Shown: piece by piece, positions 1 to 8,671 of the stretch
Layout of the letters: every line of letters starts with the position of its first letter
How positions within the stretch are numbered: position 1 is the stretch's first letter
Assembly (NCBI GenBank): GCA_016208315.1
Contig: JACQYF010000029.1
Location: forward strand, 1-48,598
Direction of reading: 5' to 3'
Length of the DNA stretch: 48,598 bases
Source: Chloroflexota bacterium
GTDB lineage: Bacteria > Chloroflexota > Anaerolineae > UBA4142
Program-made: the position numbers and the translations under genes
The notes under the pieces: model-generated
The model's database searches: none
The model's input: the letters and a program-made list of their open reading frames with translations, nothing else
Told to the model about the DNA's origin: nothing

Positions 1-110
1 TGTCGAGTGGAATCTTGGTCAGACTCCTACTTTGCACGGATGGCTACCTTTTGTCAACTGAATCCGAACAGGTGTGCTCACAGTTTGAGAGTTGCACCCA
101 AATGACATGG
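1..110 (+). mobile_element. Partial element or repeat end, inverted copy of the right window edge
   Basis: Positions 74-110 match the reverse complement of 48448-48484 at 36 of 37 bases, with one mismatch at 104. The likeness continues more weakly outward. On the plus strand an open frame from base 2 reads VEWNLGQTPTLHGWLPFVN and stops at 59-61. The right-edge copy also has an open frame that stops 11 bases before the common block. A gene tail, a stop and then a conserved end is the layout of an insertion-sequence terminus, but no transposase motif is visible, so the family is unknown. Assembly contigs often end in such repeats. The inner boundary is near 110. Confidence 0.45.
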
Positions 111-169
111 GCAGAGCACTCACGATATTTTTTGGTTTACCTTCTGTGTGTTTCCGTGTGTTTCCGTGG

Positions 170-868
170 CTATACCTTCTCGCGCGGTGTGAATTCGGGC
201 TTGAACAAGTGATAGGTTTGCTTGCCGGGTCGCGGGACGAGACATTCGAATTCGCCGGGATCGGCTTGAATGGCGTTCTCGGCGAAGAGGGCGGTCAACG
301 CTTCGACGTCTGCCGGCTCCATCGGACGCACGCGAATATTCGAGCCGATGCTCGTGACCGCGCCGCGGCGATAGAAAATCACGCCGCCGTACATGGACTC
401 GCCGGTGCGTTCGCCCACATTGCCGAGGAGCACGATGCGCCCGCCCAACATCTGCTGACCGGTCAGCATTCCCACGTTGCCGCACACGATGACCGCGCCG
501 CCTTTCAGCCCATAGCCCACGCGGCTGCCCGCCGACCCGCGCACCACCACCGTGCCGCCGATCATCGAAGGCGCGAGATTGCTCCCCGCGTTATTTTGCA
601 CGACCAATTTTCCGCCGAGCATGTTATCGGCCGCGTACCAACCTACGTTGCCGGTGACGAAAGTGTGCGGGCCGTTCATAAAGCCGCAGCAGTAAAAACC
701 CGCGCTGCCTCTCACCTCGATTTCCAATTCGCCGCTGACGTTTACCGCGATGTTGTGGCGGGCGTGCGTGTTGCGAAGGATGACCTTGTGGCTGTTGCCG
801 GTGAGGGCCTGCAAACGCGCGTTCAATTCGCGCTCGCCGATTTTTTCCAGGTCTAGTTCTTCGACCAT
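170..868 (-). CDS. GXGXG-domain protein, glutamate synthase subunit 3 / GlxC-like
   Basis: A 232-residue protein made almost entirely of the GXGXG beta-helix found at the C-terminus of the large glutamate synthase subunit. The repeats are plain: MLGGKLVV, MIGGTVVVRG, LKGGAVIVCG, MLGGRIVLLGN, MYGGVIFY. In stand-alone form (GlxC, MgsB) it joins an N-terminal amidotransferase protein and an FMN-binding synthase protein to make a three-part glutamate-synthase-like or N-methylglutamate-synthase-like enzyme. The ATG lies inside the end of the upstream amidotransferase gene (16 bp overlap), so translation is probably coupled. The FMN subunit that normally completes the enzyme does not follow; after the stop only 169 bp remain and they contain the edge repeat. 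Family is sure, substrate is not. Confidence 0.88.
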   Translation of the reverse strand: MVEELDLEKIGERELNARLQALTGNSHKVILRNTHARHNIAVNVSGELEIEVRGSAGFYCCGFMNGPHTFVTGNVGWYAADNMLGGKLVVQNNAGSNLAPSMIGGTVVVRGSAGSRVGYGLKGGAVIVCGNVGMLTGQQMLGGRIVLLGNVGERTGESMYGGVIFYRRGAVTSIGSNIRVRPMEPADVEALTALFAENAIQADPGEFECLVPRPGKQTYHLFKPEFTPREKV

Positions 869-1761
869 ACCCGCACCTCCCCTGGCGTCAATTCGGACGC
901 GAAAATATCCGAGTCTACCGCTTCGAACGAGACTTGCTCCGAGCCGAGCAGCAGCAGTTCGTCATTTTGATAATAGAGCACGGGCTTGATGCCCAGCCGG
1001 TCGCGCACCGCGCCGATTTCCGATTCGGTCGCGACGAGGCAGCTGAACACGCCGTCGAAATCGTCCAGCGTGGCACGTAACGCTTCTGCCAGCGAGCGAC
1101 CCTCGCGTTTGATCTTGAGCGCGAGATAATGCGCGATGATTTCCGAGTCGTTAAAGGTCTTACACTGGATGCCCTTGCCTTGCATCCGGCGGCGCAGCGT
1201 AAAGTAATTCGTCAGTTGACCGTTGTGAACGACGGTGAGTTCCGGATAGAGTTCGGACGCGAAGGGATGGGCAAAGTTGATGTTGTCAATGCTCTCAGTC
1301 GCCAGCCGCGTGTGCCCGATGGCGTGACGCGCGCGCAGCTCGCGCAGGTGACCGAACTCGTTTAGGTATTCGGCCGTGCCGACATCTTTGATAATGTCCA
1401 TTCGGTCGCTCATGCTATGAACGCATAGTGCCGGTTCGGCGTTGATGTGCCGGTACAGCCGGTCGAGGTCACCCTTGTCGGCTTGCAGCGTGAGGCGCGC
1501 CATCGTGTACGGCGAATTCGTGCGCTGCAGGTCGCACTCGCCGAGTTCGGCGTGTTCGCTCACGATGCGCCGCAGCACGGGGAGATCGTCGTTCGGATGC
1601 CGCATCGAGACGCGCGCCACGACGTGATCGCGCGGGCGGTCGAGATAGAGCGCGGCGCCCGTCGCATCGCCGCCGCGGTGCCGAATCTCGTACAGCATCC
1701 GATACATCGCGTCGCCCACCGTATTTTCTTGCTTGACCATGATCCCGGCAATCCCACACAT
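853..1761 (-). CDS. Class II glutamine amidotransferase, GlxB/MgsA-like
   Basis: About 302 residues. It begins MCGIAGI, so removal of Met would expose the N-terminal nucleophile Cys that hydrolyses glutamine to glutamate and ammonia in Ntn-type amidotransferases. Further family motifs are GHTRLATES and the HNGQLTNY segment (Asn/Gly oxyanion region). A longer frame runs to 1878, but the ATG at 1761 puts Cys at position 2 and has GAGGAG a few bases upstream, so I chose it. It sits between an amino-acid permease and the GXGXG partner, fitting the small module of a split glutamate-synthase-type enzyme. The purF-like phosphoribosyltransferase domain is missing, which rules out PurF. Confidence 0.88.
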   Translation of the reverse strand: MCGIAGIMVKQENTVGDAMYRMLYEIRHRGGDATGAALYLDRPRDHVVARVSMRHPNDDLPVLRRIVSEHAELGECDLQRTNSPYTMARLTLQADKGDLDRLYRHINAEPALCVHSMSDRMDIIKDVGTAEYLNEFGHLRELRARHAIGHTRLATESIDNINFAHPFASELYPELTVVHNGQLTNYFTLRRRMQGKGIQCKTFNDSEIIAHYLALKIKREGRSLAEALRATLDDFDGVFSCLVATESEIGAVRDRLGIKPVLYYQNDELLLLGSEQVSFEAVDSDIFASELTPGEVRVWSKN

Positions 1762-1780
1762 ACACTTCTCCTCAAGACCC

Positions 1781-1901
1781 GATGTCATTGCGAGGGCGTT
1801 TTTCCCTGGCACCGCCCGCCAGGGCAGGTGTGCCCGAAGCAATCCCCAATTCGCTCGTTGGAGATTGCTTCGCCGCAAAACCCGCGGCTCGCAATGACAT
1901 C
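1781..1901. repeat. Palindromic intergenic repeat with nested arms
   Basis: A perfect 14-bp inverted repeat (GATGTCATTGCGAG at 1781-1794, complement at 1888-1901) encloses a second one (CGAAGCAATC at 1835-1844, complement at 1863-1872). It fills the gap between the permease stop and the amidotransferase start. Elements of this GTCATTGCGAG type are dispersed in several bacterial lineages; that is recollection, not a search. The RNA would fold into a long branched hairpin inside the operon transcript, so it could act as a processing or partial termination site. Confidence 0.75.
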
Positions 1902-1908
1902 TTGATCG

Positions 1909-3411
1909 TTATTCCGTGGGCGCGTCCATTGCGCTCAGGTCGCGTCCGATCTGCGCGACGACGCCGGGCTTGGCTGATCGCAGGTACAGGATGTACAACA
2001 AGCCGAGGACGATCCAGCCAACGGCGACATACGGCATGGTCTGCAAGAGCGGGTCGGGTGGGGGTTGCAGTGAGCCGTAGAGCGCCGCGCCCGCGCCGAT
2101 GATCGCGACAATCGGAATCACGAGGTGCTTGAGGACCGAGTACTCGGCTTTCAATTGACGGCGGAACCAGACGATCGCGGCGAGCGAGACAAACGTGTAG
2201 ATGACCTCGATCGTGATCGCGCCGATGCCCGCGAGATAGCCGAACTCGACATCCGAGCCGGACGTGGGCCCGTTGGGCAAGACCACCGCGAAAACGATCG
2301 CGACAATCGCGGCGAGCGCGAGGACCGTCGCGTTGGCAATGTAGGGCGTCTTGTGAGTCACGTGCGTGCGACCGAGCGCGGTCGGGAGCGCGCCATCGCG
2401 CGCGATGGCAAAGGCGACGCGCGCCGATGTCGTGAGACATCCCAAGCAAACCGCAAAGCCGTCCACGATCGCCGCGAGAAAGACCAGCGCGACCAACCAA
2501 TCGCCGCCATAGATTCCCGCGATGCTGAACAACGCGGGCTTGGTCGGGTCGGCCCAATCCGCAGTATTCGTCACGCCAAAGCCGATCGAGTACGCGTAGG
2601 TCACGACCGTGTAGACCAACACGGCCGCGGCGACCGTCCCGACGATGGCAATCGGCATCGAACGCTTCGGGTCTTGGGTTTCCTCGGCCAGCACCGCCGA
2701 CGATTCAAAGCCGGTGTACATGAGGATCGCAAAGATCATTCCGAACGCGAGACCTTGAAAGCCGCCCGCCGCGTCCAACGAGAACGGCACCGCGCTGTGT
2801 CCCGCCGCGCCGCCGCGAAGGATGACGTACAGCGCGAGCACCACGACGAGCGCAAGCGACACGAACACGAGCCACAACTGGGTGCGCGTGGAGATGCGCA
2901 CGTCAAAGTAGGTAAGGAAGTACAAACCGATGCACTCGACGATCACCAACCCGATCCACAAATACGGAATCGGCTCGGCGAGCACTCCGATCATCAGGAG
3001 AAATTGCGTGATCCAACCCGCCACCCCGCCGATGATCGCAATCGTGAGCAAGAGCGTGGCGAACAGATACACCCAGCCGCCCATGAACCCGGTCGAGGGT
3101 CCGAACGCTTTGGCCGCGTAATTGTAGATCGCGCCGGCGGCGTGGACGCGACTTGCAAACTGGGAAATTACGTACCCCAGCGCGACCATCGTCAAGCCGC
3201 CGAGAAAGACCGCGAGCGGCGTCGCGGCGCCGGCGGCAATCGCGATGTAGCCGGTCAGGAACGTCATGCTCATGACCGGCCCGAGGAACGCCAACGCTTG
3301 CGAAATGACGTCCCAGGTGTTCAGGGCGTTTTTCTTCAGTTGAGTGTGCGTCTCAACTGCCGTGCCCGCCGCTGGTTTCCCCACGTAGTGGGGAATGCTT
3401 TCGACTGACAT
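1909..3411 (-). CDS. APC-superfamily amino acid permease
   Basis: A 500-residue membrane protein with about twelve hydrophobic segments and no signal peptide. The start of the first helix pair (NTWDVISQALAFLGPVMSMT) and GYVISQFASRVHAAGAIYNY match the substrate-binding helices of APC transporters, and YTGFESSAVLAEETQDPKRS matches the conserved helix 6 and following loop. It would carry an amino acid or amine across the cytoplasmic membrane by proton or solute coupling. The ATG at 3411 has AGGAGGGGGAC just upstream. The gene lies 40 bp after the glutamine-synthetase-like gene and before the amidotransferase pair, so its substrate may be an amine or glutamate-type compound handled by those enzymes. 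Confidence 0.9.
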   Translation of the reverse strand: MSVESIPHYVGKPAAGTAVETHTQLKKNALNTWDVISQALAFLGPVMSMTFLTGYIAIAAGAATPLAVFLGGLTMVALGYVISQFASRVHAAGAIYNYAAKAFGPSTGFMGGWVYLFATLLLTIAIIGGVAGWITQFLLMIGVLAEPIPYLWIGLVIVECIGLYFLTYFDVRISTRTQLWLVFVSLALVVVLALYVILRGGAAGHSAVPFSLDAAGGFQGLAFGMIFAILMYTGFESSAVLAEETQDPKRSMPIAIVGTVAAAVLVYTVVTYAYSIGFGVTNTADWADPTKPALFSIAGIYGGDWLVALVFLAAIVDGFAVCLGCLTTSARVAFAIARDGALPTALGRTHVTHKTPYIANATVLALAAIVAIVFAVVLPNGPTSGSDVEFGYLAGIGAITIEVIYTFVSLAAIVWFRRQLKAEYSVLKHLVIPIVAIIGAGAALYGSLQPPPDPLLQTMPYVAVGWIVLGLLYILYLRSAKPGVVAQIGRDLSAMDAPTE

Positions 3412-3450
3412 GTCCCCCTCCTTGGGACAAATTTACGAACCGTTCGACGA

Positions 3451-4821
3451 TTACAGATGGAACGCGTACTCGTTGAATTCCCAATCGGTCACGTGGGCGC
3501 AAAAACGCTGCGATTCGAGCCGCTTGACCGCGCCAAACGCTTTGACGAACGCGGGCCCCAGCGCCGCGCACATGACCGCATCCTCTTCCAGCGCGGTGAC
3601 GGCTTCGTGCAAAAACTGCGGGATCACCGGAGTGTCGGGGCTGGCGGTCGAGTAAGCATCGCCGGAAAAGGGCGGACCGGGATTGAGATGCTGATCAATC
3701 CCATCCAGACCGGCTGCAAGCGTGGCGGCGAAAACGAGATACGGATTCGCGACCCCATCCGCGGTGCGATTCTCGACGCGCGTGCCGCCTTTGCGTTCGG
3801 GCGGGATGCGGACGTAACAGGTCCGGTTGTCAAAGCCCCAAACGACAAAGTAGGGCGCGAAGGCCCCGGGCACAAAGCGCTTGTAGGAATTGACGGTGGG
3901 CGCGAGGACGGCCGTCATCCCGCGCGCGTGCGCGATCTGCCCGCCGACAAAGCTGCACGCCAAATCCGACAGGCCGCCGTCGCCGCGCGGATCGTAAAAC
4001 AGATTCTCGCGCGTTTCGGGCTGCGCGATGCTCATGTGGACGTGATAGCCGCTGCCGCCAAGGTCGGAGCGCGGTTTCGCCATAAACGTCGCCATCAACC
4101 CGTTCTGCCACGCGATCTCCTTGACGGCTTGCTTGTAGAAAAACGTGCGGTCGGCCATGTTCAGCGCTTCGCCGTGATCGAGGTTGATTTCGAATTGACC
4201 GGGGAAATATTCGTGGCTGACCGCGAGCGCGCGGTGCCCCATTTCTTCGACCGCGTCGCAGATTTTGCGCGTGATGCCGTCGGGATCAATCGTCGAATTC
4301 CACGTGTACACCATGCTCGGCTTTTCCGAGTAAGTGTGCCACGTGCCGCCGTCGTCGCGTTTGAGCAAATAGAATTCGAGTTCGCTCCCGACGATTGGCA
4401 GCAGGTTGCGCCGCTCGTACTGCGCAAGGACGCGTTTCAGAATATTGCGCGGGGCGAGCGCGATCGGTTCGCCTTCGTAATACAGGTCGGCGATGACGGC
4501 GGCCGTGTGCGGCTCCCATGGGAGGACGGTGAAGGTGCTAAGATCGGGAATTGCGGTCATGTCGGGGAAACCCACTTCTTCGGCAGTGCCCGTGCCGGCC
4601 GCGCCGTTCCCCGCAAGGTCGAGCGAAAAGGTTGGCAGCGCGAACTGAATCCCATGTTCGAGCAAGTGCGGGAATTGGCGCGCGGGTACCGCTTTGGTGC
4701 GCGCGACGCCGAAGAAATCGGGGAATTGGATTTTGATCGTGCGAATGTGCGCCGCATCAATCTGGCGGAGGATTGCCTCGCTCTGACCGGCTTCGTTTTG
4801 GCGGAGAACTTGTTCTGTCAT
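3451..4821 (-). CDS. Glutamine synthetase family protein (GlnT/gamma-glutamylamide synthetase-like)
   Basis: About 456 residues, usual for the family. Family motifs in order: GSELEFYLL (metal-binding Glu), FEINLDHG, GSGYHVHMS (His loop), NSYKRFVPGAFAP and RVENRTADGVANPYL (Arg and Glu at the ATP/glutamate site). The conserved tyrosine loop used for adenylylation of classical GlnA is not evident, so control is probably different. Enzymes of this branch amidate glutamate with ammonia or with amines such as methylamine or ethanolamine. Grouping with a permease and GlxB/GlxC-like proteins suggests amine or ammonia assimilation. A TTG start at 4836 is possible, but the ATG at 4821 has GGGAG eight bases upstream and is preferred. 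Confidence 0.88.
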   Translation of the reverse strand: MTEQVLRQNEAGQSEAILRQIDAAHIRTIKIQFPDFFGVARTKAVPARQFPHLLEHGIQFALPTFSLDLAGNGAAGTGTAEEVGFPDMTAIPDLSTFTVLPWEPHTAAVIADLYYEGEPIALAPRNILKRVLAQYERRNLLPIVGSELEFYLLKRDDGGTWHTYSEKPSMVYTWNSTIDPDGITRKICDAVEEMGHRALAVSHEYFPGQFEINLDHGEALNMADRTFFYKQAVKEIAWQNGLMATFMAKPRSDLGGSGYHVHMSIAQPETRENLFYDPRGDGGLSDLACSFVGGQIAHARGMTAVLAPTVNSYKRFVPGAFAPYFVVWGFDNRTCYVRIPPERKGGTRVENRTADGVANPYLVFAATLAAGLDGIDQHLNPGPPFSGDAYSTASPDTPVIPQFLHEAVTALEEDAVMCAALGPAFVKAFGAVKRLESQRFCAHVTDWEFNEYAFHL

Positions 4822-5064
4822 GGCCTTTGCTCCCAATCGGTTCGCTCTGTGGCAATTTTCACAGGTGCGCGTATGCCTGCCAACGGTTGCGAGCAGTGTA
4901 CACTAGGCATCTCCCAAATTTCTCCCGCTCGGCTACCTTTCCACCCTCTTACTGAAAGAATGTGACTTTTTTTCTATTCTTCCGCCAAAGCTATGCGATA
5001 GTAAGACCACACATCAAAGCGAGCGAGCCGCTCGCTCCACTAACGTATGTTCAGGGGAGGACCC
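4822..5064. promoter_or_regulatory. Divergent intergenic region, promoters not pinned down
   Basis: This 243-bp spacer separates the minus-strand nitrogen operon from the plus-strand secreted-protein gene, so both promoters should be here. On the plus strand 4958-4972 reads GAATGTGACTTTTTT. The same 15-mer occurs on the minus strand at 16090-16104, in front of the respiratory operon. No convincing -35/-10 pair was found for either direction. Confidence 0.35.
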
Positions 5065-6408
5065 ATGTCGCACAAGACAGTTTTCATTGCCGTATTCATT
5101 CTGCTCGGCACGTTGTCGTTCGCGGCCGCGGCGGATGCGCAAGGCCCGAAACCGGGCGGCACTTCCCGCGCCCCGCGTGCCGCGGTCGGTAACGCGTTTA
5201 CGTATCAAGGTAAATTGAACGACGGCGGCAATCCTGCGAACGGCGCGTACGATTTCCAATTCCAACTTTTCGATGACCCAAGCCCGAGTTTCGGCTTTCA
5301 GAAGGGCAACACGGTTACCGCGAATGACGCGGCGGTCACGAACGGGCTGTTCACTGAGTCGCTCGATTTCGGCACGGATGTTTTTAATGGGGATGCACGT
5401 TGGCTGCAAATTTTCGTGCGACCCGGCGCAAGCACCGGCGCGTACACGACTCTCACCCCACGCCAGGCATTAACACCCGCGCCCTACGCATTCGCGCTGC
5501 CGGGATTGTACACCCAACAAAACGCGACGAGTCCAAACATCATTGGGGGGTACAACGGCAATGTCATCTCCAACACCGTCGTAGGAGGAACGATTGGCGG
5601 GGGCGGAGAAAGTGGCTACCCCAACCGTGTATGGGAAAGCTGGGCGACCGTGGGCGGCGGCAGATCAAACACCGCGAGCGGAGCGCGCGCTACGGTCGCC
5701 GGCGGTCAATACAACACCGCCGGCGGGTCCCGATCCACCATCGCCGGCGGACAGTATAATAACGTCACCGGCGACTATTCCGCCGTCGGCGGGGGATACA
5801 CCAACACGGTGAGCAGCGATTACGCGACTATCGGCGGCGGCGAGGGCAACAACGCCAGCGGTGACTATGCTGTGATCCCGGGTGGATCGTCCAATTCGGC
5901 CACCATGTCCTACACGCTTGCCGCCGGTCGCCGCGCCAAAGCGAATCATCAAGGCGCGTTCGTGTGGGGCGATTCAACCGATGCCGATTTCGCATCGAGC
6001 GCGAACAATCAATTCTTGATTCGCGCCAACGGCGGCGTGGGTGTCGGCGCCAATTCGCCCGCCGCGATGGTACACGTTTCATCGAGCGGCGGCGACTCGA
6101 TGCCGCAGATGCGCTTGAGCACCACCTCGGGCGACTATGTGCGTTTGCGTTTGACGAATGACAATGTGAGCGTAGCGAATGGCTACAACAATCGCTGGGA
6201 CGTGGGCGCGATTTCGACGACGTTTACGATTTATTCCGGCAAAGCCAATCAGAACGTGATGACCCTGACGCCGGGCGGCGCGACGAATTATCTCGCGATG
6301 GGCAATGGCGCGACGCTCAGCGCGGGCGGAACGTGGACGAACGCGTCGGATCGCAACATTCATAGAATAGCATCCAGCATCATCGCTAACAGTAAAACCC
6401 CCAAGTAG
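5065..6408 (+). pseudogene. Secreted beta-helical repeat protein, C-terminal S74-type domain apparently lost
   Basis: The protein opens with a Sec signal peptide (MSHKTVFIAVFILLGTLSFA, then AAAADAQG). Next comes a domain with FTYQGKLNDGG and LTPRQALTPAPYAFALPG, common in surface proteins of environmental bacteria. Residues of about 165-290 are repeats of the type GGGxxNxASGxxATVxGGxxN, like the head repeats of trimeric adhesins. After GGTWTNASDRN, where such proteins normally enter an intramolecular-chaperone (Peptidase S74-like) domain, the frame runs into the antisense of ctaB and stops after 16 unrelated residues. The break is near 6357. The ATG at 5065 follows GGGGAGG. This is a truncation by rearrangement, or an assembly join. 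Confidence 0.72.
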
Positions 6409-7253
6409 ACGCTCGAGACCTTGTAGGTTTTCCACGCTTGCCGCGGACGCGGGTCGTAGACCAGCCGAATTGCCGCGAGAACAAAAGACGCACCCGCGAC
6501 CGTGACCACTCCAGGGTAAACCCACCCGCGCGTCGCGCCGCTCCCGATCAGGAACAGCGAGGCGATCACGATGGCAACCGCATGACCCAGTATCACCCAC
6601 GCGCATTTGCGCGCTCCTACGATCACGGGCAGCGCGGGCACGCCGGCGCGGCGGTACTCTTCGCCGTACACCATCGCCAGACTCCAAAAGTGGGGAGGCG
6701 TCCACAAGAACAAGAGCAGCGCGAGCAGACCTGCCGAAGGAGAGAGCGCGGGCTGCGCGGTCGCCCAGCCCGCGAGCGCGGCGAAACTGCCCGCCGCGCC
6801 GCCGATGACAATGTTCCAAGCCGTCCGCCGTTTGAGCCACGCCGTATAAACGGTTACGTAGCACAGCGCGCCGAAAAGCACAAACCACGCGACCGTTGGG
6901 TTGACGAACAGCGCAATTCGCACGCCGGTCGCGATCAGGGCAATGCCGATCCACACGACTGCGACCGGGTTTGCGCGTCCGCTCGGCAGCGGACGCAGGC
7001 GCGTGCGCGCCATCCGCGCGTCAATATCGCGGTCGAGGTAATGGTTGATCCATGCCGCGCCCGCGCACGCCGCAATGCCGGCGGCGAGCAACAGCGCCAC
7101 CCGCGCGGGATCGGGCGCGCCGCGCGCGGCGACGACCGCCGCAGCGAACGCGGTAAAGACGAGGAGCAGCGTGACGCGCGGCTTGGACAACTCCAGTCCG
7201 ACGCGGACGATTTCGCGAGCGTTGTTTGACGTGATTGTGCGTTGCGCGATCAT
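6360..7253 (-). CDS. ctaB: Protoheme IX farnesyltransferase (heme O synthase)
   Basis: A 297-residue UbiA-family prenyltransferase with about nine membrane helices. It adds a farnesyl group to heme B to give heme O, the precursor of heme A for terminal oxidases. Both Asp-rich sites are visible: NHYLDRDIDARMARTRLRPL, and the second-loop region with TPPHFWSLAMVYGEEYRRAG, which is typical of the heme O branch rather than of menaquinone or ubiquinone prenyltransferases. It is the last gene of the respiratory operon, 13 bp after the Thr/Pro-linker protein gene. Its stop abuts the break point of the oppositely oriented secreted-protein gene. Confidence 0.93.
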   Translation of the reverse strand: MIAQRTITSNNAREIVRVGLELSKPRVTLLLVFTAFAAAVVAARGAPDPARVALLLAAGIAACAGAAWINHYLDRDIDARMARTRLRPLPSGRANPVAVVWIGIALIATGVRIALFVNPTVAWFVLFGALCYVTVYTAWLKRRTAWNIVIGGAAGSFAALAGWATAQPALSPSAGLLALLLFLWTPPHFWSLAMVYGEEYRRAGVPALPVIVGARKCAWVILGHAVAIVIASLFLIGSGATRGWVYPGVVTVAGASFVLAAIRLVYDPRPRQAWKTYKVSSVYLGVLLLAMMLDAIL

Positions 7254-7265
7254 GTTTCGATAACC

Positions 7266-8096
7266 TCAGGGCTGTCGGCCCGTCCCTTCGACTTGCCACA
7301 CTTCTTCGCACGGCTGACCCTTGATCGTGTAGGTGGTCAACTCGAAAAATACATCGAAAAACGATTCACCGTGGCCGAACTTGCCCTCAAAGACTTCGGA
7401 CACACCGCCGCCAATGTTTGTGACCCCGTTCATCTTGAATTCTCGAGCAGCAGTGATCGTCCCCTCGTACTTGTTCCTTCCATTGGAATGGTCCATTTTG
7501 ATCGCGCTGCCCTCGATGTTCACCGTGTATGTCGCGCGCGCGCCGGGGGAACCGCACTTGGTTGCCTTGAACGTCGTATCCAGAATAAACACATTGGGCA
7601 GCGGTCGCACGGTGGGCGGGGGTGTGGGTGATGCCGTCGCAGTCGGCGTGCGCGTCAAGGCGCTAGTCGGCCTCCTCGTTGATGTCCGCGTCGCGGTGCG
7701 AGTTAGGGTGTGGGTAGGGGGCTTTGGTGTGTCTGTTGCCGGTGGGGGCACATTCGTCGCCGTGAGTGTTCGTGTGACCGGGGTATGGGTCGGCGTTGGC
7801 GTGAATGTCGGCGTCCCGGTCCGTGTCGTCAAAGCAATTTGCGGTGCCGCGACTCCCAGTGGACTGATTACGCCGCAAAGGATGCTCGCCACACCGAGCG
7901 CGAGCAGCACTGCCCCGACGGTAAGGATGCTGGGCGTTCCTGGCGAAGCGCCGCCCGAAACGGTGAGCAGCGCGGGTTGCCCTTTTTGAGATTGCCAACG
8001 CCAATACAGCAATGCGCCGAGCGCAAGCATGATCAAGCCACCGATGATGGCGGCTGCTTTTAGCGGTGTGCCAAACAGATTGGAGAGAATCTCCAT
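7266..8096 (-). CDS. Membrane-anchored protein with Thr/Pro linker, function unknown
   Basis: A 276-residue protein I do not recognise. Two hydrophobic helices (about 12-32 and 58-80) are followed by a long low-complexity linker rich in Thr and Pro (about 90-168), then a compact domain of roughly 105 residues with two Cys (KATKCGSP and GQPCEEVW) that could form a disulfide outside the membrane. The linker style is typical of Chloroflexota surface proteins and probably spans the cell envelope. The ATG at 8096 has AGGAGG upstream. It lies between ctaA and ctaB, so a role in oxidase assembly or as an accessory subunit is possible, but nothing in the sequence shows it. Confidence 0.75.
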   Translation of the reverse strand: MEILSNLFGTPLKAAAIIGGLIMLALGALLYWRWQSQKGQPALLTVSGGASPGTPSILTVGAVLLALGVASILCGVISPLGVAAPQIALTTRTGTPTFTPTPTHTPVTRTLTATNVPPPATDTPKPPTHTLTRTATRTSTRRPTSALTRTPTATASPTPPPTVRPLPNVFILDTTFKATKCGSPGARATYTVNIEGSAIKMDHSNGRNKYEGTITAAREFKMNGVTNIGGGVSEVFEGKFGHGESFFDVFFELTTYTIKGQPCEEVWQVEGTGRQP

Positions 8097-8170
8097 GATA
8101 CCCCCTCCTGTGCGATGAGACCTAGGGTCGCTGTGGTTCAGTCAATGATCGAGCCGAAATGTTGGGCACC

Positions 8171-8647
8171 CTACACTACGAACTGCTTCACTTGCCCGCA
8201 GCCGGGGCCTGCACTGCGACTGAAGGGTGCGTCGTGTGCCGCAATCCCAGCGCCAGCGCGACGAGCGAGCCGAAAAAATATCAGCGCCAGTCCCTGGTGC
8301 AGCGCGACGATGGCGGGATTCAAGCGAACGATTACAGTAATGCCGCCGAGGACCGCCTGCGTCACCAAGAGCACGAGCGACTGCAACGCATTGAACCGCG
8401 CCGGCAGACGTTTGCGCCACGTGAGCAGGCCAACCGCCGCCACGCAAAGTGTAACGCCCAGAACGATCAGCCGATGGCCCCATTCCAAAAGAATTGGCAG
8501 TTCGAGTGGCGGGATCAACGCGCCGTGGCAAAGGGGCCAATCGGGACATGCCAGCCCCGCGCCCATCCCGCGCACGTAACTCCCCATGATTGCCGCGGCC
8601 ACCGTCCCGATCACCGACGCCGACGCGAGATACTGTAGCATTCGCAT
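8171..8647 (-). CDS. ctaA: Heme A synthase-like protein (CtaA/COX15), half-size, probable 1-nt frameshift near its end
   Basis: Heme A synthase oxidises the C8 methyl of heme O. The signature GAGLACPDWPLCHG is present after the first helix, and WGHRLIVLG and ALHQGLALI supply the expected heme-ligand histidines. The protein has four helices, half the usual eight, as in some short CtaA proteins. After LHQGLALIFF the reading frame turns hydrophilic and Arg-rich. In the neighbouring frame the same DNA reads GSLVALALGLRHTTHPSVA and ends at 8188. Removing one base from the A6 run at 8273-8278 joins the two, so the sequence probably carries a homopolymer insertion. Start ATG at 8647 with GAGGAGG upstream. 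Confidence 0.82.
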   Translation of the reverse strand: MRMLQYLASASVIGTVAAAIMGSYVRGMGAGLACPDWPLCHGALIPPLELPILLEWGHRLIVLGVTLCVAAVGLLTWRKRLPARFNALQSLVLLVTQAVLGGITVIVRLNPAIVALHQGLALIFFRLARRAGAGIAAHDAPFSRSAGPGCGQVKQFVV

Positions 8648-8671
8648 GATTCATCCTCCTCGTTTTCAATC

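Noticed and set aside
110..169. A further gene or promoter after the GXGXG gene
   Set aside because: Only 60 bases with a short GTGTGTTTCC direct repeat; nothing else seen.
2125..3408. 427-codon plus-strand frame opposite the permease
   Set aside because: Composition (very high Arg, Asp, His) is that of an antisense shadow of a hydrophobic protein.
3457..4965. 502-codon open frame on the plus strand opposite the glutamine-synthetase-like gene
   Set aside because: Arg/Asp-rich, no family motifs, exact antisense of a gene with clear motifs; a product of high GC.
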